Shown: positions 18,719 to 27,042 of the stretch, in pieces
Position numbering within the stretch: the stretch's first letter is position 1
How the letters are laid out: each line of letters opens with the position of its first letter
From: an uncultured Alphaproteobacteria bacterium
GTDB lineage: Bacteria > Pseudomonadota > Alphaproteobacteria > JALCBB01
DNA: 64,000 bases
Reading direction: 5' to 3'
Assembly (NCBI GenBank): GCA_958267355.1
Contig: OY279575.1
Coordinates: 1,682,295-1,746,294 of the forward strand
The notes under the pieces: generated by a model
The model's database searches: none
What the model saw: only the letters and a program-made list of their open reading frames with translations
Told to the model about the DNA's origin: nothing
Program-made: the position numbers and the translations under genes

Positions 18719-19711
18719 TTATTGTTCTGTGGGTTTGTTCTTGGGTGTGTTTGCTGAAGTGGTGGCGGGCTTGGGTGGTTTGAAGCGGATGGTTTCTTTT
18801 TCGTGGTTTTGTTCTTGGACTTCCAGTGTGTGGTGTGTGGCGAGCTGGCTTAGGGTTTCTGTGATGAGTGATTCGGGCGCACTGGCTCCTGCGGTGAGTC
18901 CGAGGCACTGCACGGAAGTGGGCAGGGGCAGGGTTAGATTGTTTGGTCCGTCGATGAGTTGTGCTTTTGGGCTTCCGCTGGCGAGTGCGACTTCTACCAG
19001 CCGTCTTGAGTTGGACGAGTTTTGCGAGCCGAGCACGAGAAACAGGTCGCAATGCGGGGCTAGTTCTGCGACTGCTGTTTGGCGGTTGGAAGTGGCGTAG
19101 CAGATGTCATCTTTTTTTGGGCTGACGATGGTGGGGAATCGTTGTTGTAGGATTTTGACGATTTCTGCTGTGTCGCTGACGGACAGGGTGGTTTGGCTTG
19201 CCCATGCGAGTTTGGTGTTTGTGGGTGGCGTGATGGTTTTGGCGTCTTGTTGGGTGCTGACGAGTAGTACGGAGTTTTTGGGGGCTTGTCCGAGTGTGCC
19301 GATGATTTCGGGGTGGTTGGGGTGTCCGATGAGCAGGACGATATAGCCTTGGGCGGTGGCGTGGCGGACGCGGGCGTGTACTTTTTCTACGAGCGGGCAG
19401 GTTGCGTCTAGGTGTAGGAGTTTGCGTTTTTGGGCTTCGTCTTTGACGGCTTGTGGTATGCCGTGTGCGGAAGTGATGACGGGGCGTGAGCTGTCGTTGA
19501 TTTGGTTGAGTTCTTCAACGAAGATGGCGCCGCGGGCGGAGAGTTCTTCTACGACTTTGCGGTTGTGTACGATTTCGTGGCGGACGAACACGGGTGCGCC
19601 GAATTGGTTTAGGGCTTCTTCTACGGCTTGGACGGCGCGTTCTACGCCCGCACAGAATCCGCGCGGGGCGGCGAGCAATACTTTGAGCGGGGGTTTTGTT
19701 GTGTTCTTCAT
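18719..19711 (-). CDS. ispH: 4-hydroxy-3-methylbut-2-enyl diphosphate reductase
   Basis: A 330-residue IspH/LytB enzyme, last step of the MEP isoprenoid pathway. The three cysteines that hold the iron-sulfur cluster are present: Cys20 in APRGFCAGVERAV, one in DATCPLVEKVH, and one in DICYATSNRQTAV. SQNSSNSRRLVEVA is also conserved. The C-terminus past the family core carries a Lys/Pro/Thr-rich tail (PPKPATTSANTPKNKP). First gene of the ispH-thrB-rnhA operon. About 70 bases upstream on the same strand is a partial duplicate of its own 5' end, described separately. Confidence 0.95.
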   Translation of the reverse strand: MKNTTKPPLKVLLAAPRGFCAGVERAVQAVEEALNQFGAPVFVRHEIVHNRKVVEELSARGAIFVEELNQINDSSRPVITSAHGIPQAVKDEAQKRKLLHLDATCPLVEKVHARVRHATAQGYIVLLIGHPNHPEIIGTLGQAPKNSVLLVSTQQDAKTITPPTNTKLAWASQTTLSVSDTAEIVKILQQRFPTIVSPKKDDICYATSNRQTAVAELAPHCDLFLVLGSQNSSNSRRLVEVALASGSPKAQLIDGPNNLTLPLPTSVQCLGLTAGASAPESLITETLSQLATHHTLEVQEQNHEKETIRFKPPKPATTSANTPKNKPTEQ

Positions 19712-19715
19712 CGTT

Positions 19716-19856
19716 TTACTTTGTGTTTGTGGCTTTGTTTGCCCCGCGCATTTTACGGCGGCTTGCGCCGCCTATTGGCACGGCTCGGCAAGCTTCGCCG
19801 TGCGGTGCGGCGAGCAATAATTTGAGCGGGGGGAGCGGGGGTTTTGCGTGGCTCAT
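19716..19856 (-). repeat. Partial duplicate of the ispH 5' end, forming a 46-codon upstream reading frame
   Basis: An ATG at 19856 opens a 46-codon frame whose first 26 codons resemble the ispH start: KPPLPPLKLLLAAPHG against KPPLKVLLAAPRG in IspH. The DNA agrees too, with GGCGAGCAATA followed by TTTGAGCGG and GGGGTTTTG in both copies (plus-strand reading). After the shared part it continues with unrelated basic residues and stops at 19716, five bases before the ispH ATG. It could be a decayed duplication or a translated leader; no protein function is implied. Confidence 0.6.
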
Positions 19857-20318
19857 TTTTCGGGGGCTTTCTTGCAGGGGCTTTCTTGCGGGGGCTTTTT
19901 TGGGGTGGGGAAAACACGCCAGCATCTGAGTCAGCGTGCGCTAATTGGGCGAATATCGCTGAATATAGGGTTTTTTGCGTGCTTTGGGGGGTATTTCCTG
20001 CCTTTGTGCCAGCCAGCGGGGTTAGCAAATCCGCTAAAATTGGCGGATAAATCCCCTTTACCTTGACTTTTGTGGTGAATTTGCGCTATTTAGAAGCCAG
20101 CTGTTAAGAGCCTTCCGTTGGGGGTTGTCCTTGGGTTTTTTGATCCTGTGGGTGCTTCTGTGGCTGGTGCTTGTCAGAAACCCAGACTGCCTACTCTCCG
20201 TGGAGGCTTGTAGGCTTGATTTTTGTGGCGGATTCGTGCAACCTCACGGAACAATTTACCAGCCGCGAGGCTTTGCTAACGTCCAAGATTGATACCCATT
20301 AGAGGATTAGGGGAACTT
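19857..20318. other. Intergenic region between ispH and the lipoprotein gene
   Basis: About 460 bases. At 19860-19910 there are three copies of a 14-15 bp G-rich unit (GGGGGCTTTCTTGCA). A likely promoter for the lipoprotein gene lies at 20063-20092, leaving a leader of about 220 bases with T- and G-rich stretches whose folding I could not compute. No RNA gene was recognised. Confidence 0.5.
20063..20092 (+). promoter_or_regulatory. Probable sigma-70 promoter of the lipoprotein gene
   Basis: TTGACT at 20063-20068 and TATTTA at 20087-20092 are separated by 18 bases. Transcription from here would give a leader of about 220 bases before the ATG at 20319. Confidence 0.5.
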
Positions 20319-22082
20319 ATGTCCAAGCATCGTTTTTTGACGCACTCTTTTGCAACTGGTGTTGCAACGCGTAGTTTGGCGCATCGTGCTTTGTCTCTTG
20401 CATTGACTCGCACTTTGTCTGTGGCGTTTGTTGGCGCTTCCATCACTTTGCTGGCGGCTTGTGGATCCACGGCTGCTGACATTGCCGCTAAGCAAGCGGC
20501 TGAAGAAGCGCGACGCGCTGCCATTGAGCCAGCGGACTTTGGGTCTCCCACATCTGGAGAAACCCCTGACGATCCTGGAAATGTGGAACTAAGCTCCTTC
20601 ACACCCTTTGCCAATACTGGATCAGGTGCTGAAAGCAAGCATTCTGAGGTGAAGACATTTACGGCGACGGGTTTGACAATTATGGGTAAGACAGGTGAGG
20701 CGCGAGGCGTTTCTGAAGATGTTGATCTTCGCCAAACCGCTGTTTCTGGCTACACATTCGCGGATCTCGAGATGCGACGTTTTTCTCCGACTCCGACTGG
20801 GTCTGAACAATCAAACGATGTTCCTTTCCTTTTGATTTGGCAGTTTGCTGATGCCAACACGGTCGGTGGTAAGGGGGGTCGTAAGTTCAACGAAATAATC
20901 GATCAGAAATACGATATCAATGGTAGCCCAACCCCACAACAGACAGCCCAAGCGACAGAGGAGAAAACAAAAGGCAATGGCAAGTTCATTGCTCCTGGGA
21001 TTGGTCTCTTCAGGTATAACGATCCAGATAATCCGGAATTTGACAATGACGCCGCCCCTCCAAGTCGAGCAGCCTACTTGGAGCGGATGCTTGACGACTT
21101 CAAACCAAGCATAAAAGGTGTAATTGACGGCGACCCCGATAAAACCGAACTTGAAGATGCCACCACGCGCCCGCTTCCCTATACTGCGGGGTTGGATACA
21201 AATTACGATAATCTGCCTGGTAGCCATGTGTCTCGGGTCTTTTTGAGTGGCTCCAGCACCTTCTGGGGTGACAATGTGGATGTGGCGGCGAGTAAGGATG
21301 GGGGTGACGCTGATGCTACCAGAGATGGAGAAATCCCTGCCTACGATGTTGAGTTGATCTTCCCCAAACGATACAGCACCGATTGGGGTCTGCAGTATTC
21401 AGGCTTCATCCTAATGCGGGCTTTCTATACGGGGGGTAGCCTAGCCACAGATGCCCCGCAGTCGTACATCAACCTCTTCACCTATACGAAGAGCGATGCC
21501 CCAACCAGCATGGGACCCTATCTGAGGAGTTTCTTTAACGAAGGGGGAGCAGGTGCAGGAAAGAGTGAGGCCAAGGCAGAATACACAAGTCTCTTTTCGG
21601 GCTGGGGTGTTGCGGCGTCAAACCCGAACCTACACACCTACCTCTACAACAGCGATTTCATCCTCACTGCTACCTTCATTAAAGGCGGTGGAGGTACGAT
21701 TGTTGGCGAGTTTAAGCCTAATATGCGCACCACAGGTGGCACTTCGGTCGGTAAGAGATCGAAGCTTGAAGGCAGTGGCACTTGGCACGACCGCACCATC
21801 AAACTAGAAGGCGTTAAGTGGACGGGCCATAATGCTGACTTCACAGGAACTGTTAAAGTTCTAGACGCAGATGGCGAAGTAGTGTCTGCCTATAACTCCT
21901 ATGATGATGGTCATGCTGACAGCACGGGTGACGAAAACAAAGACAACTTCAAAGGAAAATTCGCGGGTCCTAAAGCGGAAGAGCTTGTCGCTGAAGTGAA
22001 ACTCCAATCCTCCGAAGCCGACGAGCCGACAGTCCTTGGTGGCGTATCGGGTCACAGATACGACTATACAAACCTAGAGTAA
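20319..22082 (+). CDS. Large lipoprotein with TbpB-like C-terminal barrel, candidate surface lipoprotein
   Basis: A 587-residue protein starting at ATG 20319 with AGGGGA upstream. A long signal region ends in a lipobox, LLAAC, with Cys48 as the predicted lipidated residue. The mature part is Gly/Ser/Asp-rich with many short beta-like segments, no catalytic motif and few cysteines. The last 130 residues (GGTIVGEFKPNM..., ADFTGTVKVLDADG, NFKGKFAGPKAEELVAEV) resemble the small beta-barrel of transferrin-binding-protein-B-like and Slam-exported lipoproteins, where F-x-G-x-x-A-x-E-x-x-G recurs. It is flanked by its own promoter and a strong terminator, so probably monocistronic. No Slam or TonB receptor gene is nearby. 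A binding function is inference. Confidence 0.6.
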   Translation: MSKHRFLTHSFATGVATRSLAHRALSLALTRTLSVAFVGASITLLAACGSTAADIAAKQAAEEARRAAIEPADFGSPTSGETPDDPGNVELSSFTPFANTGSGAESKHSEVKTFTATGLTIMGKTGEARGVSEDVDLRQTAVSGYTFADLEMRRFSPTPTGSEQSNDVPFLLIWQFADANTVGGKGGRKFNEIIDQKYDINGSPTPQQTAQATEEKTKGNGKFIAPGIGLFRYNDPDNPEFDNDAAPPSRAAYLERMLDDFKPSIKGVIDGDPDKTELEDATTRPLPYTAGLDTNYDNLPGSHVSRVFLSGSSTFWGDNVDVAASKDGGDADATRDGEIPAYDVELIFPKRYSTDWGLQYSGFILMRAFYTGGSLATDAPQSYINLFTYTKSDAPTSMGPYLRSFFNEGGAGAGKSEAKAEYTSLFSGWGVAASNPNLHTYLYNSDFILTATFIKGGGGTIVGEFKPNMRTTGGTSVGKRSKLEGSGTWHDRTIKLEGVKWTGHNADFTGTVKVLDADGEVVSAYNSYDDGHADSTGDENKDNFKGKFAGPKAEELVAEVKLQSSEADEPTVLGGVSGHRYDYTNLE

Positions 22083-22140
22083 GCACAAGACCTAGCGATG
22101 GTGCGGGCGTAGTATTGCGCCCCCAACCACAAGCGAATCT

Positions 22141-22171
22141 AGCCCCCCGTCCAAGACGGGGGGCTTTTTTT
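22141..22171 (+). terminator. Rho-independent terminator after the lipoprotein gene
   Basis: A perfect 10-bp stem AGCCCCCCGT/ACGGGGGGCT with a five-base loop (CCAAG) followed by a run of seven T. It sits 58 bases after the lipoprotein stop and before gcvT. Confidence 0.95.
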
Positions 22172-22219
22172 AAGCTTTTTTTAAAGCAAGGAAGGCTTTT
22201 TTTTAGTAATCTATCTAGC

Positions 22220-23377
22220 GTGAGCCCGCGCACCACACCCCTCCACGCCTTTCACGAACGCCACGGCGGTAAGCTCGTAGATTTCGGCGGCTACCTTCTG
22301 CCCGTCCAATACGCAGGAGACCACGGCGGAATCATCCCCGAACACAAAGCCTGCCGCACCGCCGCCGCCCTGTTTGATGTCTCGCATATGGGGCGAAGCC
22401 GCATTTCAGGGGCAGGGGCAAATGAGTTTCTTGCACACCTCCTGCCGCTTCAGCCCGAAGCCATAAAGCCCAACGCCCTGAAATATAGCTTTCTGCTCAA
22501 CGAGCAAGGCAAGATGATAGACGACTTGATCGTCACCCGCCTTGATGACCAGCAGTTTATGCTTGTCCTCAATGCCGCCCGCAAAGATACCGACAGAAAA
22601 GTGCTAGACGCGGCTCTACAACAAAGCGGGCTAGAGCTACGCCACGAAGTCCAAGACGAAGAAACCGCACTTGTCGCCCTGCAGGGGCCAAAAGCCCAAG
22701 AAGTACTCGCAAGCCTTGTCCCTGCGGCGGCTTCGCTCGCCTTCATGCAAGGAACAGAAAGCACAGCCAAACTGCCACACGGCGAAGTCTATGCCTATGT
22801 CTCACGCTGTGGCTACACAGGCGAAGACGGATTTGAAATCACCACCACTGCCAACCACGCCGCCGCCCTAGCCGATGCCCTCGTCACCGCTGGAGCCACT
22901 CCTGCGGGCTTGGGTGCCCGAGACGCCCTACGCCTAGAAGCCGCCTTGCCCCTCTACGGACACGAAATGGACGAAACCATATCGCCCCTAGAAGCAGGAC
23001 TCGCTTGGGCAGTGCCAAAAGCTCTGCGCCAAGGCGGCGCGTTTCTCGGAGCCGAAGCCCTAGCCCAAGCCTTCCAAGCCCCTGATGCCCTGCCCCTGCG
23101 CCGCCTCGGACTCATCGCCGAAGACGGAAAACTCGCCCGCCTACCCGCCCGCGAAAATGCACCCCTAACCGACAAAAGCGGCTCCGCCATCGGTCGCATC
23201 ACCAGCGGCTCGTTTTCTCCCACTCTGAACCGCGCCATCGCCCTAGCCTTGGTCAGCCGCGATTTCGCCGCCGCCGCCGAACCTGAAACCACACAGGTCT
23301 TAGCGGAAGTCCGTGGCAAGCAACTGCCCTTCAAAGTTGCGTCCCTGCCGTTTGTGCCGCACCAATACCTTCGCTAA
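22220..23377 (+). CDS. gcvT: Aminomethyltransferase, glycine cleavage T protein
   Basis: About 385 residues. It uses tetrahydrofolate to take the aminomethyl group from lipoylated GcvH. Family blocks: PLHAFHERHGGKLVDFGGYLLPVQY, ALFDVSHMGR, YSFLLNEQGKMIDDLIV, CGYTGEDGFEI and LGARDALRLEAALPLYGHE. I place the start at the GTG at 22220 because the frame upstream runs back through the terminator; this GTG lacks a good ribosome site, so the start is uncertain. First of gcvT-gcvH-gcvP on one strand; no glycine riboswitch was recognised upstream. Confidence 0.93.
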   Translation: MSPRTTPLHAFHERHGGKLVDFGGYLLPVQYAGDHGGIIPEHKACRTAAALFDVSHMGRSRISGAGANEFLAHLLPLQPEAIKPNALKYSFLLNEQGKMIDDLIVTRLDDQQFMLVLNAARKDTDRKVLDAALQQSGLELRHEVQDEETALVALQGPKAQEVLASLVPAAASLAFMQGTESTAKLPHGEVYAYVSRCGYTGEDGFEITTTANHAAALADALVTAGATPAGLGARDALRLEAALPLYGHEMDETISPLEAGLAWAVPKALRQGGAFLGAEALAQAFQAPDALPLRRLGLIAEDGKLARLPARENAPLTDKSGSAIGRITSGSFSPTLNRAIALALVSRDFAAAAEPETTQVLAEVRGKQLPFKVASLPFVPHQYLR

Positions 23378-23507
23378 CGACCCGCCAAGCAAACCCTAAT
23401 TGCGTGCTAATTTTACGCCAATCTTACGCCCATCTTTTGCTACTCTCTAACCAAACCCACAACGAGGGAAAAACCCAACGAGCAAAGAACCCAACGAGGA
23501 AAAAGCC

Positions 23508-23882
23508 ATGTCCAAAAAATACTCCAAAGAACACGAGTGGATCCAAGCCGATGGCGACTCCGCCACCATCGGCATCACCAACCACGCCCAAGAACAACTC
23601 GGCGAGCTGGTCTTTGTCCAACTGCCCGAAGTCGGACAAACCTTAAGCGTCGGCGACGAAGCCGCCACCGTAGAATCCGTCAAAGCCGCCAGCGAAGTCT
23701 ACGCCGTAGTCTCAGGCACCGTTTCAGAAATCAACGAAACCCTGAACGACGCACCCGAAACCGTTAACGCCTCGGCTGAAGGCGAAGGCTGGCTCTACAA
23801 GGTCACGCTCGCCAATCCGCAAGAATTGGATGAGCTTATGGACGCAGACGCATACAGCAAATTCGTCCAAGAAAGCACCTGA
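23508..23882 (+). CDS. gcvH: Glycine cleavage system H protein
   Basis: A 124-residue lipoyl carrier protein that shuttles the aminomethyl intermediate between GcvP, GcvT and the lipoamide dehydrogenase. Lys59 in ESVKAASEVYAVVSG is the lipoyl attachment site. Typical start SKKYSKEHEW and end LMDADAYSKFVQEST. GAGGAAA lies before the ATG. The 130-base gap after gcvT contains three copies of the word AACGAGG/CAAAGAACCC-type repeat that also supplies the ribosome site. Confidence 0.96.
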   Translation: MSKKYSKEHEWIQADGDSATIGITNHAQEQLGELVFVQLPEVGQTLSVGDEAATVESVKAASEVYAVVSGTVSEINETLNDAPETVNASAEGEGWLYKVTLANPQELDELMDADAYSKFVQEST

Positions 23883-24007
23883 AAATCGCCCGAGAAATCA
23901 CGCCCGCCCAAAACCACAGAAACCCAAAACACCAGCCCAAAACCACAAAAAAAGATACGCAAAAGCCAACAAGCAAAAGCCAACAAGGCAGATAAGAGGA
24001 AAATACA

Positions 24008-26923
24008 ATGCGTAACCCACAGCCGCGGGTTGTCCCCGCCGACAAAGACTTCGGACTCAGTGCCTTATCAGAAGCCGACTCGTTCTTTCCCCGCCATGTC
24101 GGGCCCACCCCCGCCGAAGTCAATCGCATGCTGCAGTTCATCGGCGTTGATTCCCTGTCAGACTTAATCGCCAAGATTGTCCCCGACGCCATCCAAGAAG
24201 CCCCGCCCGAAGACGCACTTCCCCCCACCGTTGGCGAAGCCGAAACCTTAAGCGAGCTACGCTCCATCTCAAAGCTCAACCACGCCGCCCGCCCCCTACT
24301 CGGACAGGGCTTCTTCGGCTGTATCTTGCCCTCCGCCATTCGCCGCAACTTGCTAGAAAATCCGGGCTGGTACACCGCCTACACCCCCTACCAAGCCGAA
24401 ATCTCCCAAGGCAGACTAGAACTCCTGCTGGACTTCCAGCAGATGATTATTGATATCACGGGCTTGCCCATCACCAACGCCTCGCTCTTAGACGAAGCTT
24501 CCGCCGCCGCCGAAGCCGCCCTGATGATGTGGCGGGCAGACAAAAAAAAGCGAGACGCAATCCTTGTAGACCCCGAAGTCTATCCCTCAACCCGTGCCGT
24601 CCTGCACACCCGTGCCGAACCCTTAGGGCTGGCGATAGACGAACTGCCGCCCAGCCAGTTTGACGCTGAAAGGCATTGCGCCGCCCTTGTTGCCTATCCG
24701 TCAAACAATGGTGCCATCCGCGACCACCGCGCCTTCGCCAAAACCGTCAAAGAAGCAGGGGCAACACTCGCCGTCACCACAGACCTTCTAGCACTCACCT
24801 TGCTAGAAGCTCCTGGGGCTTGGGGGGCTGAAGTCGCAGTCGGCTCATCACAAAGATTCGGTATGCCCATGATGGGCGGCGGACCCCACGCCGCCTTCTT
24901 ATCCGCCAGCGAACGTTTCACCCGTAGCCTGCCAGGGCGCATCGTCGGAGTCTCCCACGACAAAAGCGGCAAGCCCGCCCTGCGACTTGCCCTGCAAACC
25001 CGCGAACAGCATATCCGCCGCGAAAAAGCCACCAGCAACATCTGCACCGCCCAAGCCCTGCCTGCTATGGTCGCGTCTCTCTACGCCCTGTGGCACGGAC
25101 CCGATGAACTCTCACGGATCGCCGAGCGTGTCCATCGCCTTGCCCTGCTTTTCGCCGAATCCCTACGCCGACTCAACTTCAAAGTTGTAGAAACCCACTT
25201 CTTTGACACCGTCACCGTAGAACTCGGCGCACGGGTAGGCGAAATCCTAACCCGTACCCGCTCGGCAGGATTCCTAATCCGCGACAACGAAAACGGTAGC
25301 GTCTCGGTGTCGTTTGACGAAACCGTCACCACCAACGAACTATTTTCCCTGCTCCGCGGCTTCGCAGGTGAAATGCCGCTCTTTAGTGTGCGGAGGCTAG
25401 AAGAAGACTTAGGAGCAAAGCGGGCAATTCCCGATGACCTGCGGCGCAAGACAGCTTTTCTAACCCACGAAATCTTTCATATGAACCGCTCCGAAACCGA
25501 GTTTATGCGCTACCTTCGCCGCCTGCGCGAACAAGATATCGCCCTAGACCTGTCTATGATTCCACTCGGCTCCTGCACTATGAAGCTCAACGCCGCCGTA
25601 GAGTTGGAGCCAATCCTGTGGCGGCAGTTCGCCGAAGTACACCCCTTCTCCAACGAAGGCGCACTAGAAGGCTACCAAGCCCTCACCCGCCAACTAGAAA
25701 CTTGGCTCGCCCGTCTGGCTGGCTTTGACGCAGTATCCCTGCAACCCAACGCGGGCAGTCAAGGCGAATACGCAGGATTGCTTGCCATCCGCCGCTACCA
25801 TCTCGCCCGTGGCGACGACAAGCGCAATTTGTGTTTTATTCCGATTTCGGCGCACGGCACCAATCCCGCTTCTGCGGTTATGGCAGGATTTAAAGTCGTG
25901 TTAGTCCAATGCACTGACAACGGCGATATTGACCTTGAAGACCTACGCAAGAAAGTAGAAGCCAATCCCGAAGCCTGTGGAGCGGCAATGATTACCTACC
26001 CCAGCACCCACGGAGTCTTTGAAGAAGGTGTCACAGAAGTTATCTCGCTGATCCACCAAGCGGGCGGACAAGTCTATATGGACGGAGCCAACATGAATGC
26101 ACTCATCGGCATCTGCTCACCCGGCAAATTCGGAGCCGATGTCTCACACTTCAACCTGCACAAAACTTTTTGTATTCCGCACGGCGGCGGTGGGCCAGGT
26201 GTCGGACCCATTGGTGTCCGCGCCCACCTTGCCCCCTATCTGCCCGAAGCCCAAGACGGCAAGCCCGTTGCCGCCGCCCAATACGGCTCGGCAGGGATTT
26301 TACCCATCTCGTGGGTCTATCTACGGCTCATGGGAGGCAAGGGAATTGCCAACGCAACCCGCTACGCCATTCTGGGCGCAAACTATCTGGCAAAAGTCCT
26401 AGAAAAAGATTACGGAATTCTCTACACAGGCAAAAATGGACTCGTCGCTCACGAATTCATCCTAGACCTACGAAGCTTCAAAGACACAGCAGGTATCACC
26501 GAACTAGATGTCGCCAAACGCCTAATGGATTACGGCTACCACGCCCCAACCCAATCATGGCCTGTCGCTGGCACCTTGATGGTAGAACCCACAGAAAGCG
26601 AATCCAAAGCCGAGCTAGACAGATTTGCCTCTGCCCTGATTCAAATCCGCAAGGAAATCGCCCGCATAGAGTCAGGCGAATGGCCGCAGGACGATAATCC
26701 GATTGTTAATGCTCCGCATACTGCCGCCGAAGTCACCGCCAACGAGTGGAACCACCCATACAGCCGCGAAGAAGCGGCACATCCGTTGAGTTGGGTGCGC
26801 AATCGCAAGTATTGGCCTCCCGTTGGGCGGATTGACTCCGCCGCTGGCGATAGAAACTTGGTCTGCACCTGCCCACCCATGGAAGAGTGGCACGCCGCAG
26901 AAGACACTTTACAAATTGCTTAA
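24008..26923 (+). CDS. gcvP: Glycine dehydrogenase (decarboxylating), single-chain P protein
   Basis: A 971-residue fused-type GcvP that decarboxylates glycine with PLP and passes the aminomethyl group to GcvH. N-terminal hallmark FFPRHVGPTPAEVNRML; C-terminal half contains the PLP lysine near residue 719 in HLNLHKTFCIPHGGGGPG and the glycine-rich loop. IPLGSCTMKLNA is conserved. Start supported by AAGAGGAAA upstream. The last codons (CAA ATT GCT TAA) form the first unit of a 14-bp tandem repeat that continues for about 90 bases past the stop, so the extreme C-terminus is repeat-derived. Confidence 0.97.
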   Translation: MRNPQPRVVPADKDFGLSALSEADSFFPRHVGPTPAEVNRMLQFIGVDSLSDLIAKIVPDAIQEAPPEDALPPTVGEAETLSELRSISKLNHAARPLLGQGFFGCILPSAIRRNLLENPGWYTAYTPYQAEISQGRLELLLDFQQMIIDITGLPITNASLLDEASAAAEAALMMWRADKKKRDAILVDPEVYPSTRAVLHTRAEPLGLAIDELPPSQFDAERHCAALVAYPSNNGAIRDHRAFAKTVKEAGATLAVTTDLLALTLLEAPGAWGAEVAVGSSQRFGMPMMGGGPHAAFLSASERFTRSLPGRIVGVSHDKSGKPALRLALQTREQHIRREKATSNICTAQALPAMVASLYALWHGPDELSRIAERVHRLALLFAESLRRLNFKVVETHFFDTVTVELGARVGEILTRTRSAGFLIRDNENGSVSVSFDETVTTNELFSLLRGFAGEMPLFSVRRLEEDLGAKRAIPDDLRRKTAFLTHEIFHMNRSETEFMRYLRRLREQDIALDLSMIPLGSCTMKLNAAVELEPILWRQFAEVHPFSNEGALEGYQALTRQLETWLARLAGFDAVSLQPNAGSQGEYAGLLAIRRYHLARGDDKRNLCFIPISAHGTNPASAVMAGFKVVLVQCTDNGDIDLEDLRKKVEANPEACGAAMITYPSTHGVFEEGVTEVISLIHQAGGQVYMDGANMNALIGICSPGKFGADVSHFNLHKTFCIPHGGGGPGVGPIGVRAHLAPYLPEAQDGKPVAAAQYGSAGILPISWVYLRLMGGKGIANATRYAILGANYLAKVLEKDYGILYTGKNGLVAHEFILDLRSFKDTAGITELDVAKRLMDYGYHAPTQSWPVAGTLMVEPTESESKAELDRFASALIQIRKEIARIESGEWPQDDNPIVNAPHTAAEVTANEWNHPYSREEAAHPLSWVRNRKYWPPVGRIDSAAGDRNLVCTCPPMEEWHAAEDTLQIA

Positions 26924-27012
26924 GCCAGATTGCCTAAGCCAAATTGCTTAAGACAAATTGCTTAAGCCAGACTGCCTAAGCCAAATTGCTTAAGCCAAAA
27001 CGCTTAGCAAAT
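26913..27012. repeat. 14-bp tandem repeat spanning the gcvP stop codon
   Basis: About seven copies of AATTGCTTAAGCCA with variants (GATTGCCTAAGCCA, AATTGCTTAAGACA). The unit contains CTTAAG and the first copy provides the gcvP stop codon. Confidence 0.9.
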
Positions 27013-27015
27013 TAA

Positions 27016-27032
27016 CCCGCCCGCTTGGCGGG
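27016..27032 (-). terminator. Possible terminator after the carotenoid oxygenase gene
   Basis: A six-base-pair GC stem, CCCGCC/GGCGGG, with loop CGCTT, just past the stop on the minus strand, followed there by a short TTAATTT stretch. The T run is weak, so this is tentative. Confidence 0.4.
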
Positions 27033-27042
27033 CACAAATCCG

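Noticed and set aside
22082-22219. Glycine riboswitch ahead of gcvT
   Set aside because: The space holds the lipoprotein terminator and about 50 bases; no glycine aptamer core was recognised.
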